A stretch of 64,000 nt of DNA, taken from contig NZ_CP031969.1 in assembly GCF_003443735.1 (NCBI RefSeq), forward strand, positions 1,488,001 to 1,552,000, read 5' to 3'. A model generated the notes under the pieces. That model searched no databases, had not been told where the DNA came from, and saw nothing but the letters and a program-made list of their open reading frames with translations. Position 1 is the stretch's first letter. Each line of letters starts with the position of its first letter. The DNA comes from Streptomyces sp. CC0208 (lineage in GTDB: Bacteria; Actinomycetota; Actinomycetes; Streptomycetales; Streptomycetaceae). Position numbers and translations under genes: made by a program. Shown here in pieces: positions 8,089 through 16,437 of the stretch.

Positions 8089-9140
8089 GGGGTCTCCAGC
8101 ACCCGTGAGCCTCCGACGGGCAGATCCCACAGGTCCTCCCGGGCCAGCCCCGCCTTCTCCCACGCCTGCCTGACCCTGGTCAGCGGCTCCAGCACCGGCT
8201 CCGCCGACAGGACGAACGTCGCCCAGTGCATCGGGGCCATCCTCCTCGCGCCCAGGTCCTGGGCCGCTCGCACGGCCTCTTCCGGGTCGCAGTGGACGTC
8301 GCTGAGCCACCAGCGGGGGTCGTAGGCGCCGATGGGCAGCAGGGCGAGGTCGATACCGGGGTAACGCCGGCCGATGCGGGAGAACCAGTGGCCGTAGCCC
8401 GTGTCGCCGGCGAAGTAGACGCGCTGCCCGTCCTGGGCGGTGAGGACCCAGCCGCCCCACAGGGTGCGGCAGGTGTCGGTGAGGGAGCGCTTGGACCAGT
8501 GGTGGGCGGGGACGAAGTCGAAGCGGACACCGCCCAGTTCGGCCGCCTCCCACCAGTCGAGTTCGGTCACCGCGGTGAAGCGGCGGCGGTGGAACCAGCG
8601 GGCCAGGCCGGCCGGGACGAAGACCGGGGTGTCGCGCGGCAGGCGGCGCAGGGTCGGGGCATCCAGGTGGTCGTAGTGGTTGTGGCTGATGACGACCGCG
8701 TCGACGCGCGGCAGGGCCTCCCAGTCGATGCCGACCGGGGTGATGCGCGCCGGGGTGCCGAGGATGCGGCGGGACCAGACCGGGTCGGTGAGGACGGTCA
8801 GGCCGCCGATCCGCACCACCCAACTCGCGTGTCCCGCCCAGGAGACGGCGACCGTGTCGGCGTCGACGGCGGGCAGCGGGCCGGGTGCGTAGGGCAGCTT
8901 CGGGATGTCGGCCAGGCCCTCGGGCCCGGGGCGTACGGCGCCCTCGCGGGCGAAGCGGGCCATGGCCTTCAGACCGGGCAACGGGGCGGTCAGACGGTCG
9001 TGGAAGGACTTCGGCCACACTCTGCGCTCCCCGAGCGGGCGGGGGGCGGCGAGCGGTGGGGACGCGGGCGCGAAAGAGGAGGGGGCCGAGGGCTCGTCGG
9101 CCACTCGCATGCTGGTGGTCGACTCGAACTGCTGCGTCAT
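8085..9140 (-). CDS. MBL-fold hydrolase, NAPE-PLD/RomA-like
   Basis: A 351-residue metallo-beta-lactamase-fold protein of the N-acyl-phosphatidylethanolamine phospholipase D-like group (COG2220). Motifs in order: WAGHASWVVRIGG, the zinc motif ISHNHYDHLD, VPAHHWSKRS, YFAGDTGYGHW and MHWATFVLS. Members hydrolyse phosphodiester bonds or act as metal-dependent lactonases; the precise substrate is unknown. An N-terminal segment of about 45 residues rich in Ser, Ala and Pro is not conserved. The ATG start overlaps the stop of the upstream aminotransferase-like gene (ATGA), which fixes it. A second MBL gene lies 600 bases away on the other strand beyond dedA. Confidence 0.88.
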   Translation of the reverse strand: MTQQFESTTSMRVADEPSAPSSFAPASPPLAAPRPLGERRVWPKSFHDRLTAPLPGLKAMARFAREGAVRPGPEGLADIPKLPYAPGPLPAVDADTVAVSWAGHASWVVRIGGLTVLTDPVWSRRILGTPARITPVGIDWEALPRVDAVVISHNHYDHLDAPTLRRLPRDTPVFVPAGLARWFHRRRFTAVTELDWWEAAELGGVRFDFVPAHHWSKRSLTDTCRTLWGGWVLTAQDGQRVYFAGDTGYGHWFSRIGRRYPGIDLALLPIGAYDPRWWLSDVHCDPEEAVRAAQDLGARRMAPMHWATFVLSAEPVLEPLTRVRQAWEKAGLAREDLWDLPVGGSRVLETP

Positions 9141-10381
9141 CGAGGAGGCTCCCATCGCCGAGCGTCGTCGCGGAGGTCGTCGAAGACCGACTCCAGGGTG
9201 GTCAACGCGCGTTGCACGTGTGGCAGTTCCAACGGCGCGGGTGACGTGAGGCATTCCGCGCGTTCCTCGTCGGATCCGCCGAGCAGGGGGCCGGTCGACA
9301 GCCGCACGCGCAGCGCGCCGAGGTCGTCGCCGAAGCGGTGGCCGCCGGGCGCCGGCATGCCGAGCCGGGCGGTGAGGAAGTCCTCCAGGTCCTGGGCGTC
9401 GCCGACGCCCCGCGCGACGAGCGCGGGCCGCAGGGGGCCGAGGTCGACGTAGAGGTGGCGGCCGGCCCGCGGGGGCCGGCAGAGCGCGCCCGCGCCGACG
9501 ACCACGGAGTGCGCGGCGGCGGCCACGCGCGCGTGGAGGTGTCCTACGGCGGTGCGGTGGGCGGTGACCGGTTCGGGCTCGGTCAGGGCGTGGGCGGCGG
9601 CCGCGGCGACGGGGGCGGCGACGCGGGCGCCGAGGGCGGTCAGGACGTCCAGCACACGCGCGCGAAGGCCGTCGCCGTCGCCGTTCGCCGGGAAGCGGGC
9701 GAAGGCGGCCGGCCATCCGGCCGGGAGCAGGCTGCCGGCCAGGTCGGTGACGACGGTGACCCGGTCGGGCAGCATCTCGGCGGGGCTGAGCCAGACCGTC
9801 TCGCGCGGGGCGTGCACGGTGTCGCGCCAGGTCTCGTCGCTGACCAGGTGCAGGCCCTCCCCCGCGGCGGCCTCGACGGTCTCGTGCAGCACCTCGGGCG
9901 GGGCGACGGTGGCGGTGGGGTCGTCGGCGACGGACAGCACCAGCAGCCGCGGGTCACCGCCCTCGTCGCGCACCCGGCGCACGGTCTCCAGGAGGGCGTA
10001 CGGATCCGGGATACCGCCGCACTCGGCCGGTGTCGCCACATGGAACACGGGTCTGCCCAACAGGCGTGCGTACGGCGCCCACCAGGCGGCACAGGGGCGG
10101 GGCACCAGGACGTCACCGCCGAGCGCGGCGGTGAGGGCGAGCAGCAGGGAGGGGGCGCCGGGGGCGGCGACCACGTGGTCGGGTTCGGCGGGCAGGCCGC
10201 GCCGGGCCGTGTAGACGCAGGCGGCCTCCAGGAGCGGGATGCCGCCACCGACCGGTTCGGCGCGGGGGCGGGCGGCCGCGGCGGCGAGGACGGCGGCGAG
10301 TTCGGGCAGGACGGGCAGCCCGTCGTCGGGCAGCGGAGGGCCGTAGCGGACGGGGCCGTGGCCCTCCGGGTCGGTCCGCAT
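9137..10381 (-). CDS. Aminotransferase-fold protein lacking any lysine (probable pseudoenzyme)
   Basis: A 414-residue protein with the layout of class I/II pyridoxal-phosphate aminotransferases: GAPSLLLALTAALGG, LLVLSVADDPTATVAPPEVL (the NPxNPT-like region) and LVSDETWRD (the PLP-binding Asp region, with Trp where Tyr is usual). The strand that should carry the Schiff-base lysine reads VTDLAGSLLPAGWPAA, with Leu in the lysine position, and the full 414 residues contain no lysine at all. It therefore cannot form the usual internal aldimine. GGAGGTGACC sits directly before the ATG. It is coupled by ATGA to the MBL hydrolase downstream. Folding and a binding role are possible; ordinary transamination is not. 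Confidence 0.8.
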   Translation of the reverse strand: MRTDPEGHGPVRYGPPLPDDGLPVLPELAAVLAAAAARPRAEPVGGGIPLLEAACVYTARRGLPAEPDHVVAAPGAPSLLLALTAALGGDVLVPRPCAAWWAPYARLLGRPVFHVATPAECGGIPDPYALLETVRRVRDEGGDPRLLVLSVADDPTATVAPPEVLHETVEAAAGEGLHLVSDETWRDTVHAPRETVWLSPAEMLPDRVTVVTDLAGSLLPAGWPAAFARFPANGDGDGLRARVLDVLTALGARVAAPVAAAAAHALTEPEPVTAHRTAVGHLHARVAAAAHSVVVGAGALCRPPRAGRHLYVDLGPLRPALVARGVGDAQDLEDFLTARLGMPAPGGHRFGDDLGALRVRLSTGPLLGGSDEERAECLTSPAPLELPHVQRALTTLESVFDDLRDDARRWEPPR

Positions 10382-10537
10382 GGTCACCTCCGTAGGGCGC
10401 TGTCCGGTGACTCGTCCGGTCCGCCGTCTCGTTCTCTCGCGCCTGCCGCGCTCCTCGCGCTCCCAGTACCCACGGCGCCGCCGTCCCATGGGCGCGGGCG
10501 CGGGTTGCGCCTGTCACACGGACCCGAGGTTTCGATC

Positions 10538-11230
10538 TCAGGCGTCCGTCGCGGGAGCCTTGCGGCGCAGCCGGTACACGGCGCCCCCGGCGGCGGCCGC
10601 GATCAGCAGTCCGCCGGTGACCAGGGCGGGCACGGAGTCGCTGAAGGAGCCGCCCTGACCGGCGTGGACGGGTCTCTGGACGGCGGCGGGGTCGCAGCTC
10701 TCGGTGCGCGGCTCGGAGCTCGGCGCGGTGCGCGGCTCGGTCCGCGGCTCGGTGCGCGGCTCGGGACACGGGCGATGGCTGCCTTCGGGGGCGGCGGTAC
10801 CGCGGTTGACGGTGAAGGTGGCACTCCAGGCCTTGCCCGGTGCGCGGTCCGCGGTCGGGCAGGTGCCGTCGACGGTCCACGCCGAGTCGGGGCCGACACC
10901 GCCGGCACCGTCCTGGAGTTCCTGGTCGGCGGAGACGCGCGCGGTGCCGCTGTAGGCGGGGCCGGAAACCTGGTCGTCGTTGCCGGGCACCAGCTGCAAC
11001 CGTACGGTCTGCGACTCGAAGGCCTCCGAGGTGGCGTCGACGGTGGCGGGCGGTGTCCCGGTGCCGGGATCGCAGGAGACGGACACGGTGACGGTGCCGC
11101 CCGGCTGGACACTGCTCGGGCTGACCTCCGCCGCCGGGTCCGCGAAGGCGCTCGGCGCGGCGGCGCCCAGGGTGATCCCGAGCGCGGGGAGGACGAGGGA
11201 CAGGGCCCGGAGACGGGCGGTGCGGCGCAT
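10538..11230 (-). CDS. Secreted, C-terminally anchored protein with EPRT repeats
   Basis: A 230-residue exported protein. It has a signal peptide (MRRTARLRALSLVLPALG, cleaved near SAFADPAAE), an Ig-like beta domain (VQPGGTVTVSVSCDPGTG with a likely cysteine pair), a proline/glutamate hinge made of EPRT units (EPRTEPRTEPRTAPSSEPRT), and a C-terminal membrane helix PALVTGGLLIAAAAGGAVYRL followed by RRK. It is therefore held on the outer face of the membrane with a flexible stalk. There is no LPxTG-type sorting motif. GAAGGAGT lies seven bases before ATG 11230. The function is unknown. Confidence 0.75.
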   Translation of the reverse strand: MRRTARLRALSLVLPALGITLGAAAPSAFADPAAEVSPSSVQPGGTVTVSVSCDPGTGTPPATVDATSEAFESQTVRLQLVPGNDDQVSGPAYSGTARVSADQELQDGAGGVGPDSAWTVDGTCPTADRAPGKAWSATFTVNRGTAAPEGSHRPCPEPRTEPRTEPRTAPSSEPRTESCDPAAVQRPVHAGQGGSFSDSVPALVTGGLLIAAAAGGAVYRLRRKAPATDA

Positions 11231-11335
11231 GGGGTGGACTCCTTCGGCCGACGGCTGCGGGGCCCGTCGTCGGGCGTCGGGGTGTCGACGACGGGACCGA
11301 GGGCACGACGGTCGCACCCACAGCCATCACAGCCT

Positions 11336-11388
11336 GGCCCTCCCCGTCCCGCGCGCGGCCGGAGGCCATTGGCGGGACGGGGAGGGCC
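11336..11388 (-). terminator. Strong terminator hairpin downstream of the sigma factor gene
   Basis: A perfect 17-base inverted repeat, left arm 11336-11352 and right arm 11372-11388 (GGCCCTCCCCGTCCCGC and its complement), with a 19-base loop. It begins 43 bases after the sigma gene stop in the direction of transcription. There is no long T run, as is common for Streptomyces terminators. Confidence 0.7.
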
Positions 11389-11431
11389 GAGTGGGTGACG
11401 CCGGGCGCCCGGGAGGTCCGGCGCGCTGCCG

Positions 11432-12229
11432 TCAGCCGGCCTCGTCCCGCAGGATCTGCTCGCGCATCCGTCCGCAGCAGCGGCTGATCAGCCGGGACAC
11501 GTGCATCTGGGAGATGCCCAGCTGCTCGGCGATCCGGCTCTGCGTCATGTCGCCGAAGAAACGCATGTAGAGGATGGCGCGCTCCCGCTCGGGGAGAGCG
11601 GCCAGCCGGGGCTTGACGGACTCGCGGTCGACGACCGTGTCCAGGGCGGGGTCGAAGGAACCGAGGGCGTCGGCGAGCGAGTAGCCGTCCTCGCTGCCGG
11701 GCAGTTCGGCGTCGAGGGAGAGGGCGCTGAAGCTCTCCAGGGCCTCGAGGCCCACCAGGACGTCCTCCTCGCTCATGCTCGCGTGCTCGGCGATCTCGGC
11801 GACGGTGGGCCTGCGTCCCGGGATGGTCTGGGCGAGGTCCTGGGAGGCAATGCGGACGCGATTGCGCAGGTCCTGGACCCGGCGCGGCACGTGCAGCGTC
11901 CACATGTGGTCGCGGAAGTGGCGCTTGATCTCGCCGGTGATGGTGGGTACGGCGTAGCTCTCGAAGGCGTGGCCGAGGGCGGGGTCGTAGCGGTCGACGG
12001 CCTTGACCAGGCCGAGGGCGGCGACCTGGCGCAGGTCGTCGAAGCTCTCGCCGCGGCTGCGGAAGCGTCCGGCGAGCCGGTCGGCCATGGGCAGCCAGGC
12101 CTCCACGACCTGTCCGCGCAGGGTGTCGCGCTCGGGTCCCGGGGGCAGTGCGGCGAGCCTGCGGAAGGCTTCGGCCGTGTCGGGGGCGTCGTCGTGCGGG
12201 TGGTGCTTCGCGCTCACTGGAGTGGGCAT
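11432..12229 (-). CDS. RNA polymerase sigma factor, SigB/SigF/SigG subfamily
   Basis: A 265-residue group 3 sigma factor. Region 2 contains RGESFDDLRQVAALGLVKAVDRYD and FESYAVPTITGEIKRHFRD, the hallmark of the SigB/F/G group; region 3 follows (VPRRVQDLRNRV, TVAEIAEHASMSEEDV); region 4 ends the protein with MTQSRIAEQLGISQMHVSR as the helix-turn-helix. Streptomyces have many such paralogues controlling osmotic, oxidative and developmental responses, usually held by RsbW-type anti-sigma factors. No anti-sigma gene is adjacent. Promoters matching the SigB consensus lie at 12801, 16708, 19619 and 30767, so some of this neighbourhood may be its regulon. ATG 12229 has GGGAG eleven bases upstream. 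Confidence 0.9.
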   Translation of the reverse strand: MPTPVSAKHHPHDDAPDTAEAFRRLAALPPGPERDTLRGQVVEAWLPMADRLAGRFRSRGESFDDLRQVAALGLVKAVDRYDPALGHAFESYAVPTITGEIKRHFRDHMWTLHVPRRVQDLRNRVRIASQDLAQTIPGRRPTVAEIAEHASMSEEDVLVGLEALESFSALSLDAELPGSEDGYSLADALGSFDPALDTVVDRESVKPRLAALPERERAILYMRFFGDMTQSRIAEQLGISQMHVSRLISRCCGRMREQILRDEAG

Positions 12230-12440
12230 GTGCGTCGCAGCTCCCTAGATGGTGCTCTGGGGTGGACGATCGGCGTGGGGTCCGCGTGCGGACAGATGCG
12301 GCCGCGGCGGCCGGTCGCCGCTCCCACGGACGTGCCTCCGGTCCGAAGCACTGTGAGTGCGCCTGCCCCCGGCCCCGCGGGCCAAACCCCGGTGACTCGC
12401 CGGGCTGCTGCCTGGGCCTTCCGTGTCGGGGAGGTCAGCC

Positions 12441-12607
12441 CGATGCGCCCCTGCCGCCGATCCCCCCGCACGCCACCTGGGATCAGCTGGAGGCCACGGC
12501 CGCGTCCGTCCTCAAGGGCGACGCCGACCGGGCGTCCACGGTGAAGCAGGGGTTCAGGGCGAAGGTGCAGGAGTTCCTGCCGGGGCGGGAGAAGGAGCAA
12601 CCGTCGG
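12441..12607 (+). pseudogene. Remnant of a thiamine-pyrophosphate-dependent oxidase C-terminus
   Basis: In the 324-base gap between the sigma gene and the next small gene, one plus-strand frame reads APLPPIPPHATWDQLEATAA, then SVLKGDADRASTVKQGFRAK and VQEFLPGREK. This looks like the extreme C-terminus of actinobacterial TPP-dependent pyruvate oxidase/acetolactate-synthase-like enzymes, which end in a PPH..W motif and LPGR. No start, no thiamine-binding domain and no upstream body of such an enzyme is present, so it is a leftover of a deletion. The family assignment rests on memory of similar tails and is tentative. Bases 12230-12440 show nothing else recognisable. Confidence 0.4.
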
Positions 12608-12733
12608 CAGGACGGCCGGTTCGAGACCGTCGCCCTCCGGCTCCGGGAGCATCAGTTCCTCGTACCGGCCGAGCGCGAGCACCGCGCCGAGCATGAGGAT
12701 CGGTATGAGCGCGACGAGGACCACCATCGCCAT
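12554..12733 (-). CDS. Small single-pass membrane protein
   Basis: A 59-residue protein starting MAMVVLVALIPILMLGAVLA, one transmembrane helix, followed by LGRYEELMLPEPEGDGLEP and a proline/alanine tail. Short proteins with a helix followed by LGRYEE.ML are common in Streptomyces; their function is unknown. GGGAAGG lies just upstream of ATG 12733; ATG 12727 has better spacing. The tail overlaps the antisense thiamine-enzyme remnant at 12554-12607, so its last residues may have been added when that deletion occurred. Confidence 0.6.
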   Translation of the reverse strand: MAMVVLVALIPILMLGAVLALGRYEELMLPEPEGDGLEPAVLPTVAPSPAPAGTPAPSP

Positions 12734-12800
12734 GTCCTTCCCAAGGGAGGTGCGCGGGGGGGTCGGGAACGGGTCTCCCGGCTTCGGTCCGGCAAACCCT

Positions 12801-12825
12801 GTGTCGGCGTCCGGTCCACGGGTAC
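12801..12825 (+). promoter_or_regulatory. Putative SigB-type promoter of the DUF2795-katE operon
   Basis: GTGT (12801-12804), 15 bases, then GGGTAC (12820-12825), matching the Streptomyces SigB consensus GNNT-N14-16-GGGTAC/T. It ends about 30 bases before the ATG at 12857, leaving a normal leader with a GGAGGGAGA ribosome site. The downstream operon ends in a catalase gene, a typical SigB-class target. Confidence 0.6.
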
Positions 12826-12856
12826 GCGGTGCGGACCCGAAGATCTGGAGGGAGAC

Positions 12857-13243
12857 ATGCAGCGAGGCAGCGACCGGCTGAGCCGCCACCGCGACGACGA
12901 GATGAAGCACGAACTCCAGGGTCTGCTCCGTTCCGGGCATCCCACCCGGACCGAGGAGTGGAACGACCCGGAGCCCACCGCCGACGACGATCCGCAGGTC
13001 TGGGGCGGCCCCGTGGCGCCGGGCAGCGACGGGGCGTCGCTGGAGTCCGTCCGACTGGAGCTGGCGCGGCTCCTGGGCCGCAGCTCGTTCCCCGCCACTC
13101 CCGTGGAGCTGGTGCGGGTGCTGCGCCGCAAGAACGCCCCCGACCCCCTCACCGAGGCGGTGGAGGCACTGCCACGCAAGGAGAGCTACGCCAATGTCCA
13201 GGAGCTCGCGCGGGCGCTGACCCGGACGGAGGGCACCCCGTGA
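12857..13243 (+). CDS. DUF2795 domain protein
   Basis: A 128-residue soluble protein, first gene of a four-gene stress operon. The first 60 residues are charged and disordered-looking; the last 65 form a DUF2795 domain (GRSSFPATPVELVRVLRRKN, then NVQELARALT), a small helical fold common in actinobacteria with no assigned function. GGAGGGAGAC directly precedes ATG 12857. The stop overlaps the start of the CBS gene (GTGA). Expression probably comes from the SigB-like promoter at 12801-12825. Confidence 0.8.
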   Translation: MQRGSDRLSRHRDDEMKHELQGLLRSGHPTRTEEWNDPEPTADDDPQVWGGPVAPGSDGASLESVRLELARLLGRSSFPATPVELVRVLRRKNAPDPLTEAVEALPRKESYANVQELARALTRTEGTP

Positions 13244-13674
13244 CGGCGGAGCTCGTCAGGGACGTGATGACACCCGGTGTGGTGGCCGTCCGCCCGGACG
13301 CCTCGCTGGTCGAGGCGGCGCGGCTGATGCGCGCGCAGGACATCGGCGATGTCGTCGTGGCCGACGGGCAGCGCGTGGTGGGGCTGCTCACCGACCGGGA
13401 CATCACGGTCCGGGCCGTCGCCGACGGCGTCGACCCACAGACGGTGAGCGCCCAGTCGGTGTGCACGCCGGATCCGCTGACGGTCGCCCCCGGCGACCCG
13501 GTGACGCAGGCGGTCGCGCTGATGCGCACGCACGCCGTACGGCGGCTGCCGGTCGTCGAGGACGGTCTGCCCGTCGGCATGGTGAGCCTCGGGGACATCG
13601 CCGAGGCCCGGGACCCGGGTTCCGCGCTGGCCGACATCGTCAGCGCGGATCCGGACGACAGGGGCCTCCTGTGA
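13240..13674 (+). CDS. CBS domain pair protein
   Basis: A 144-residue protein made of two CBS motifs (VRDVMTPGVVAVRPDASLVE with VVGLLTDRDI, then CTPDPLTVAPGDPVTQAVAL with PVGMVSLGDIAE). CBS pairs bind adenosine nucleotides and act as energy or redox sensors; a stand-alone protein like this one usually regulates a partner protein. Its start overlaps the DUF2795 stop by four bases, so the two are made together. The PfpI and catalase genes follow, which suggests a link to stress or stationary-phase metabolism. Confidence 0.85.
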   Translation: MTAELVRDVMTPGVVAVRPDASLVEAARLMRAQDIGDVVVADGQRVVGLLTDRDITVRAVADGVDPQTVSAQSVCTPDPLTVAPGDPVTQAVALMRTHAVRRLPVVEDGLPVGMVSLGDIAEARDPGSALADIVSADPDDRGLL

Positions 13675-13709
13675 GGGAAAAGCTTTCCAAGAAAGGACGT
13701 TGAGTCATC

Positions 13710-14252
13710 ATGCGTATCGCGTTTCTGACCGCGCCCGAGGGCGTCGAGCAGATCGAGCTCACCGATCCGTGGCAGGCGGCGGTGAACGCGGGGCACGAAC
13801 CCGTGCTCGTCTCGACGGAGTCCGGCAAGATCCAGGCCTTCAACCATCTCGACAAGGCGGACACCTTCCCCGTGCAGGAGGTCGTGGGCGAGACGTCCGC
13901 GGACTCCTTCGGCGGGCTGGTGCTGCCCGGTGGGGTGGCCAACCCGGACTTCCTGCGGATGGACGAGAAGGCCGTGGCGTTCGTGCGGGACTTCTTCACC
14001 CAGGGACGCCCGGTGGCCGCAATCTGCCACGCCCCGTGGACCCTCGTGGAGGCGGACGTCGTACGGGGCCGGGTGCTCACCTCCTGGCCGAGTCTGCAGA
14101 CGGACATCCGCAACGCGGGCGGCACCTGGGTGGACGAGCAGGTGAAGGTCTGCGACCACGGGAACAACAAGCTGGTCACCAGCCGCAAGCCGGACGACCT
14201 CAAGGCGTTCTGCGAGACGTTCCTCGACGTGTTCTCCCAGGAGGCCGTCTGA
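13710..14252 (+). CDS. PfpI/DJ-1 family protein
   Basis: A 180-residue member of the DJ-1/PfpI superfamily (type 1 glutamine-amidotransferase fold). The nucleophile elbow is AAICHAPWTLVEA, with the catalytic Cys followed by His as in PfpI and YhbO; LVLPGGVANPDFLR carries the upstream glutamate region. Relatives act as stress-induced proteases, chaperones or deglycases, and which one is debated. AAGGACG lies upstream of ATG 13710. The TGA stop shares a base with the katE start (TGATG), so the two genes are coupled. KatE itself carries a related C-terminal domain. Confidence 0.85.
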   Translation: MRIAFLTAPEGVEQIELTDPWQAAVNAGHEPVLVSTESGKIQAFNHLDKADTFPVQEVVGETSADSFGGLVLPGGVANPDFLRMDEKAVAFVRDFFTQGRPVAAICHAPWTLVEADVVRGRVLTSWPSLQTDIRNAGGTWVDEQVKVCDHGNNKLVTSRKPDDLKAFCETFLDVFSQEAV

Positions 14253-16351
14253 TGGAGTCCGCCGACCGGAAGCAGCGCCAGCGCGAGAGCTTCCACGCCG
14301 ACGACCCGAGCGCCGGGCCGCTCACCACCGACCAGGGCGTCGAGGTGGACCACACCGACGACTCGCTCGCCGCCGGTGAACGCGGTCCCACGCTGATGGA
14401 GGACTTCCACTTCCGGGAGAAGCTCACCCGCTTCGACCACGAGCGGATCCCGGAGCGGGTGGTGCACGCGCGGGGCGCGGGCGCGTACGGCTTCTTCGAA
14501 CCGTACGAGTCCTGCGCCGAGTTCACCCGTGCCGCCTTCCTCCAGGACCCGGCGGTGCGCACACCCGTCTTCGTGCGGTTCTCGACGGTGCAGGGCCCCA
14601 AGGGTTCCGCGGACACCGTGCGGGACGTGCGCGGCTTCGCCACCAAGTTCTACACGTCCGAGGGGAACTACGACCTGGTCGGGAACAACTTCCCGGTCTT
14701 CTTCATCCAGGACGGCATCAAGTTCCCCGACTTCGTGCACGCGGTGAAGCCGGAGCCGCACAACGACATGCCCACCGGCGCCTCCGCGCACGACAGCCTG
14801 TGGGACTTCGTGTCGCTCCAGCCGGAGACCCTGCACGCGATCATGTGGCTGATGTCGGACCGGGCGATCCCGCGCAGTTACCGCATGATGCAGGGCTTCG
14901 GTGTGCACACCTTCCGGTTCGTGAACGCGGACGGCAAGGGCACCTTCGTGAAGTTCCACTGGACGCCGAAGCCGGGCTCCCACTCGCTGGTGTGGGACGA
15001 GGCGCAGGAGTGCCAGGGCCGCAACCCGGACTTCAACCGGGGCGACCTGTGGGACGCCATCGAGGCCGGCGAGTACCCGGAGTGGGAGCTCGGCGTGCAA
15101 CTGGTGCCGGAGGAGGACGAGTTCGCGTTCGACTTCGATCTGCTCGACGCCACGAAACTGATCCCCGAGGAGCAGGTGCCGGTGCGGCCGATCGGCCGGA
15201 TGGTGCTGGACCGCAACCCGGAGAACTTCTTCGCCGAGACCGAGCAGGTCGCCTTCCACACGGCCAACGTCGTGCCGGGGATCGACTTCACCAACGACCC
15301 GCTCCTCCAGGCCCGCAACTTCTCCTACCTGGACACCCAGTTGATCCGGCTGGGCGGGCCGAACTTCTCGCAGCTGCCGGTGAACCGGCCGGTGGCGCCG
15401 GTGCGCAACAACCAGCGCGACGGCTACCACCAGAGCGCCATCCACCGGGGCACGAACTACTTCCCGAACTCGCTCGGCGGTGGCTGCCCGGCCCACGCCG
15501 GGGTCGACGGGAACGCGTTCACGCACTACACGGAACGCGTGGACGGACACAAGATCCGGCGGCGCAGCCCGAGTTTCCAGGACCACTACAGCCAGCCCGC
15601 GCTGTTCTGGAACAGCATGGCCGACTGGGAGAAGCAGCACATCGTCGAGGCGTTCCGCTTCGAGCTGGGCAAGGTGGACGCCCGGGCGGTGCGGGCCCGC
15701 ACGGTCGAGCAGCTCGCGAAGGTGGACGGCGCGTTGGCGGCCCAGGTGGCCCGCGGTGTCGGGGTCCCCGAACCGTCCGGGGGCGAGACGGCGTCCAAGC
15801 TCTCCTCCCCCGCGCTCAGCCTGGAGTCGCAGCGCGGGGACGGCTCGATCCGCACCCGGAAGATCGCGGTCCTCGTCACCGACGGGATCGACGCCGAGCA
15901 GGTGACCTCGGTGCGGGAGCGGCTGGCCGCCGAGGGCGCGATCGTGGAAGCGCTGGCCCCGGTGGACGGGGAGGTGCGGGGTGCCGACGGTGAGCTGTAC
16001 ACCGTCGACCGCGCGCTGCCGACGGTCGCCTCCGTGCTGTACGACGCCGTCCTGCTGCCCGGCGGACCGGCGGGCACGCCGCCCGCGGCCGCCGACCAGG
16101 ACGCGATGCGGTTCGTGCGGGACGCCTACCGGCACGGCAAGCCGATCGGCGCGCTCGGCTCGGGCGTCGGCATCCTGTCGTCGCTGGAGCCGGAGGGGCT
16201 GCGGCTGTCCACTGAGTTCCACCGCGTGGAGGCCGACCACGGCGTGGTGACGGAGACGTCTCCGGGCCCGGCGGGCGAGGAGTTCCTGGACGCGTTCGTG
16301 GCCGCGATCGCCGCGCACCGGCACTGGGACCGGCCACCGACGCGCCACTGA
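14252..16351 (+). CDS. katE: Large-subunit catalase (HPII type)
   Basis: A 699-residue clade II monofunctional haem catalase that dismutates hydrogen peroxide. Distal histidine is in [13 protein letters not shown], distal asparagine in [11 protein letters not shown], and the proximal haem-ligand tyrosine in [14 protein letters not shown]. The C-terminal 165 residues form the flavodoxin/PfpI-like domain typical of large catalases ([29 protein letters not shown]). It starts inside the TGATG overlap with the PfpI gene and is the last gene of the operon; a hairpin follows at 16376-16399. The SigB-like promoter at 12801 probably drives it. Confidence 0.95.
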   Translation: MESADRKQRQRESFHADDPSAGPLTTDQGVEVDHTDDSLAAGERGPTLMEDFHFREKLTRFDHERIPERVVHARGAGAYGFFEPYESCAEFTRAAFLQDPAVRTPVFVRFSTVQGPKGSADTVRDVRGFATKFYTSEGNYDLVGNNFPVFFIQDGIKFPDFVHAVKPEPHNDMPTGASAHDSLWDFVSLQPETLHAIMWLMSDRAIPRSYRMMQGFGVHTFRFVNADGKGTFVKFHWTPKPGSHSLVWDEAQECQGRNPDFNRGDLWDAIEAGEYPEWELGVQLVPEEDEFAFDFDLLDATKLIPEEQVPVRPIGRMVLDRNPENFFAETEQVAFHTANVVPGIDFTNDPLLQARNFSYLDTQLIRLGGPNFSQLPVNRPVAPVRNNQRDGYHQSAIHRGTNYFPNSLGGGCPAHAGVDGNAFTHYTERVDGHKIRRRSPSFQDHYSQPALFWNSMADWEKQHIVEAFRFELGKVDARAVRARTVEQLAKVDGALAAQVARGVGVPEPSGGETASKLSSPALSLESQRGDGSIRTRKIAVLVTDGIDAEQVTSVRERLAAEGAIVEALAPVDGEVRGADGELYTVDRALPTVASVLYDAVLLPGGPAGTPPAAADQDAMRFVRDAYRHGKPIGALGSGVGILSSLEPEGLRLSTEFHRVEADHGVVTETSPGPAGEEFLDAFVAAIAAHRHWDRPPTRH

Positions 16352-16375
16352 GTCCTTCGGGCATCCCACCGGTGG

Positions 16376-16399
16376 CCTGCTGATCGCGTGATCGGCAGG
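16376..16399 (+). terminator. Hairpin terminator after katE
   Basis: CCTGCTGATC-GCGT-GATCGGCAGG forms a ten-base stem with one wobble pair and a four-base loop, 24 bases beyond the catalase stop. It also lies after the end of the convergent small gene at 16438-16689, so it may serve both. Confidence 0.55.
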
Positions 16400-16437
16400 T
16401 CACCGTCGGCTGTCGGCGTCGGCTGTCGGGGGCCCGG

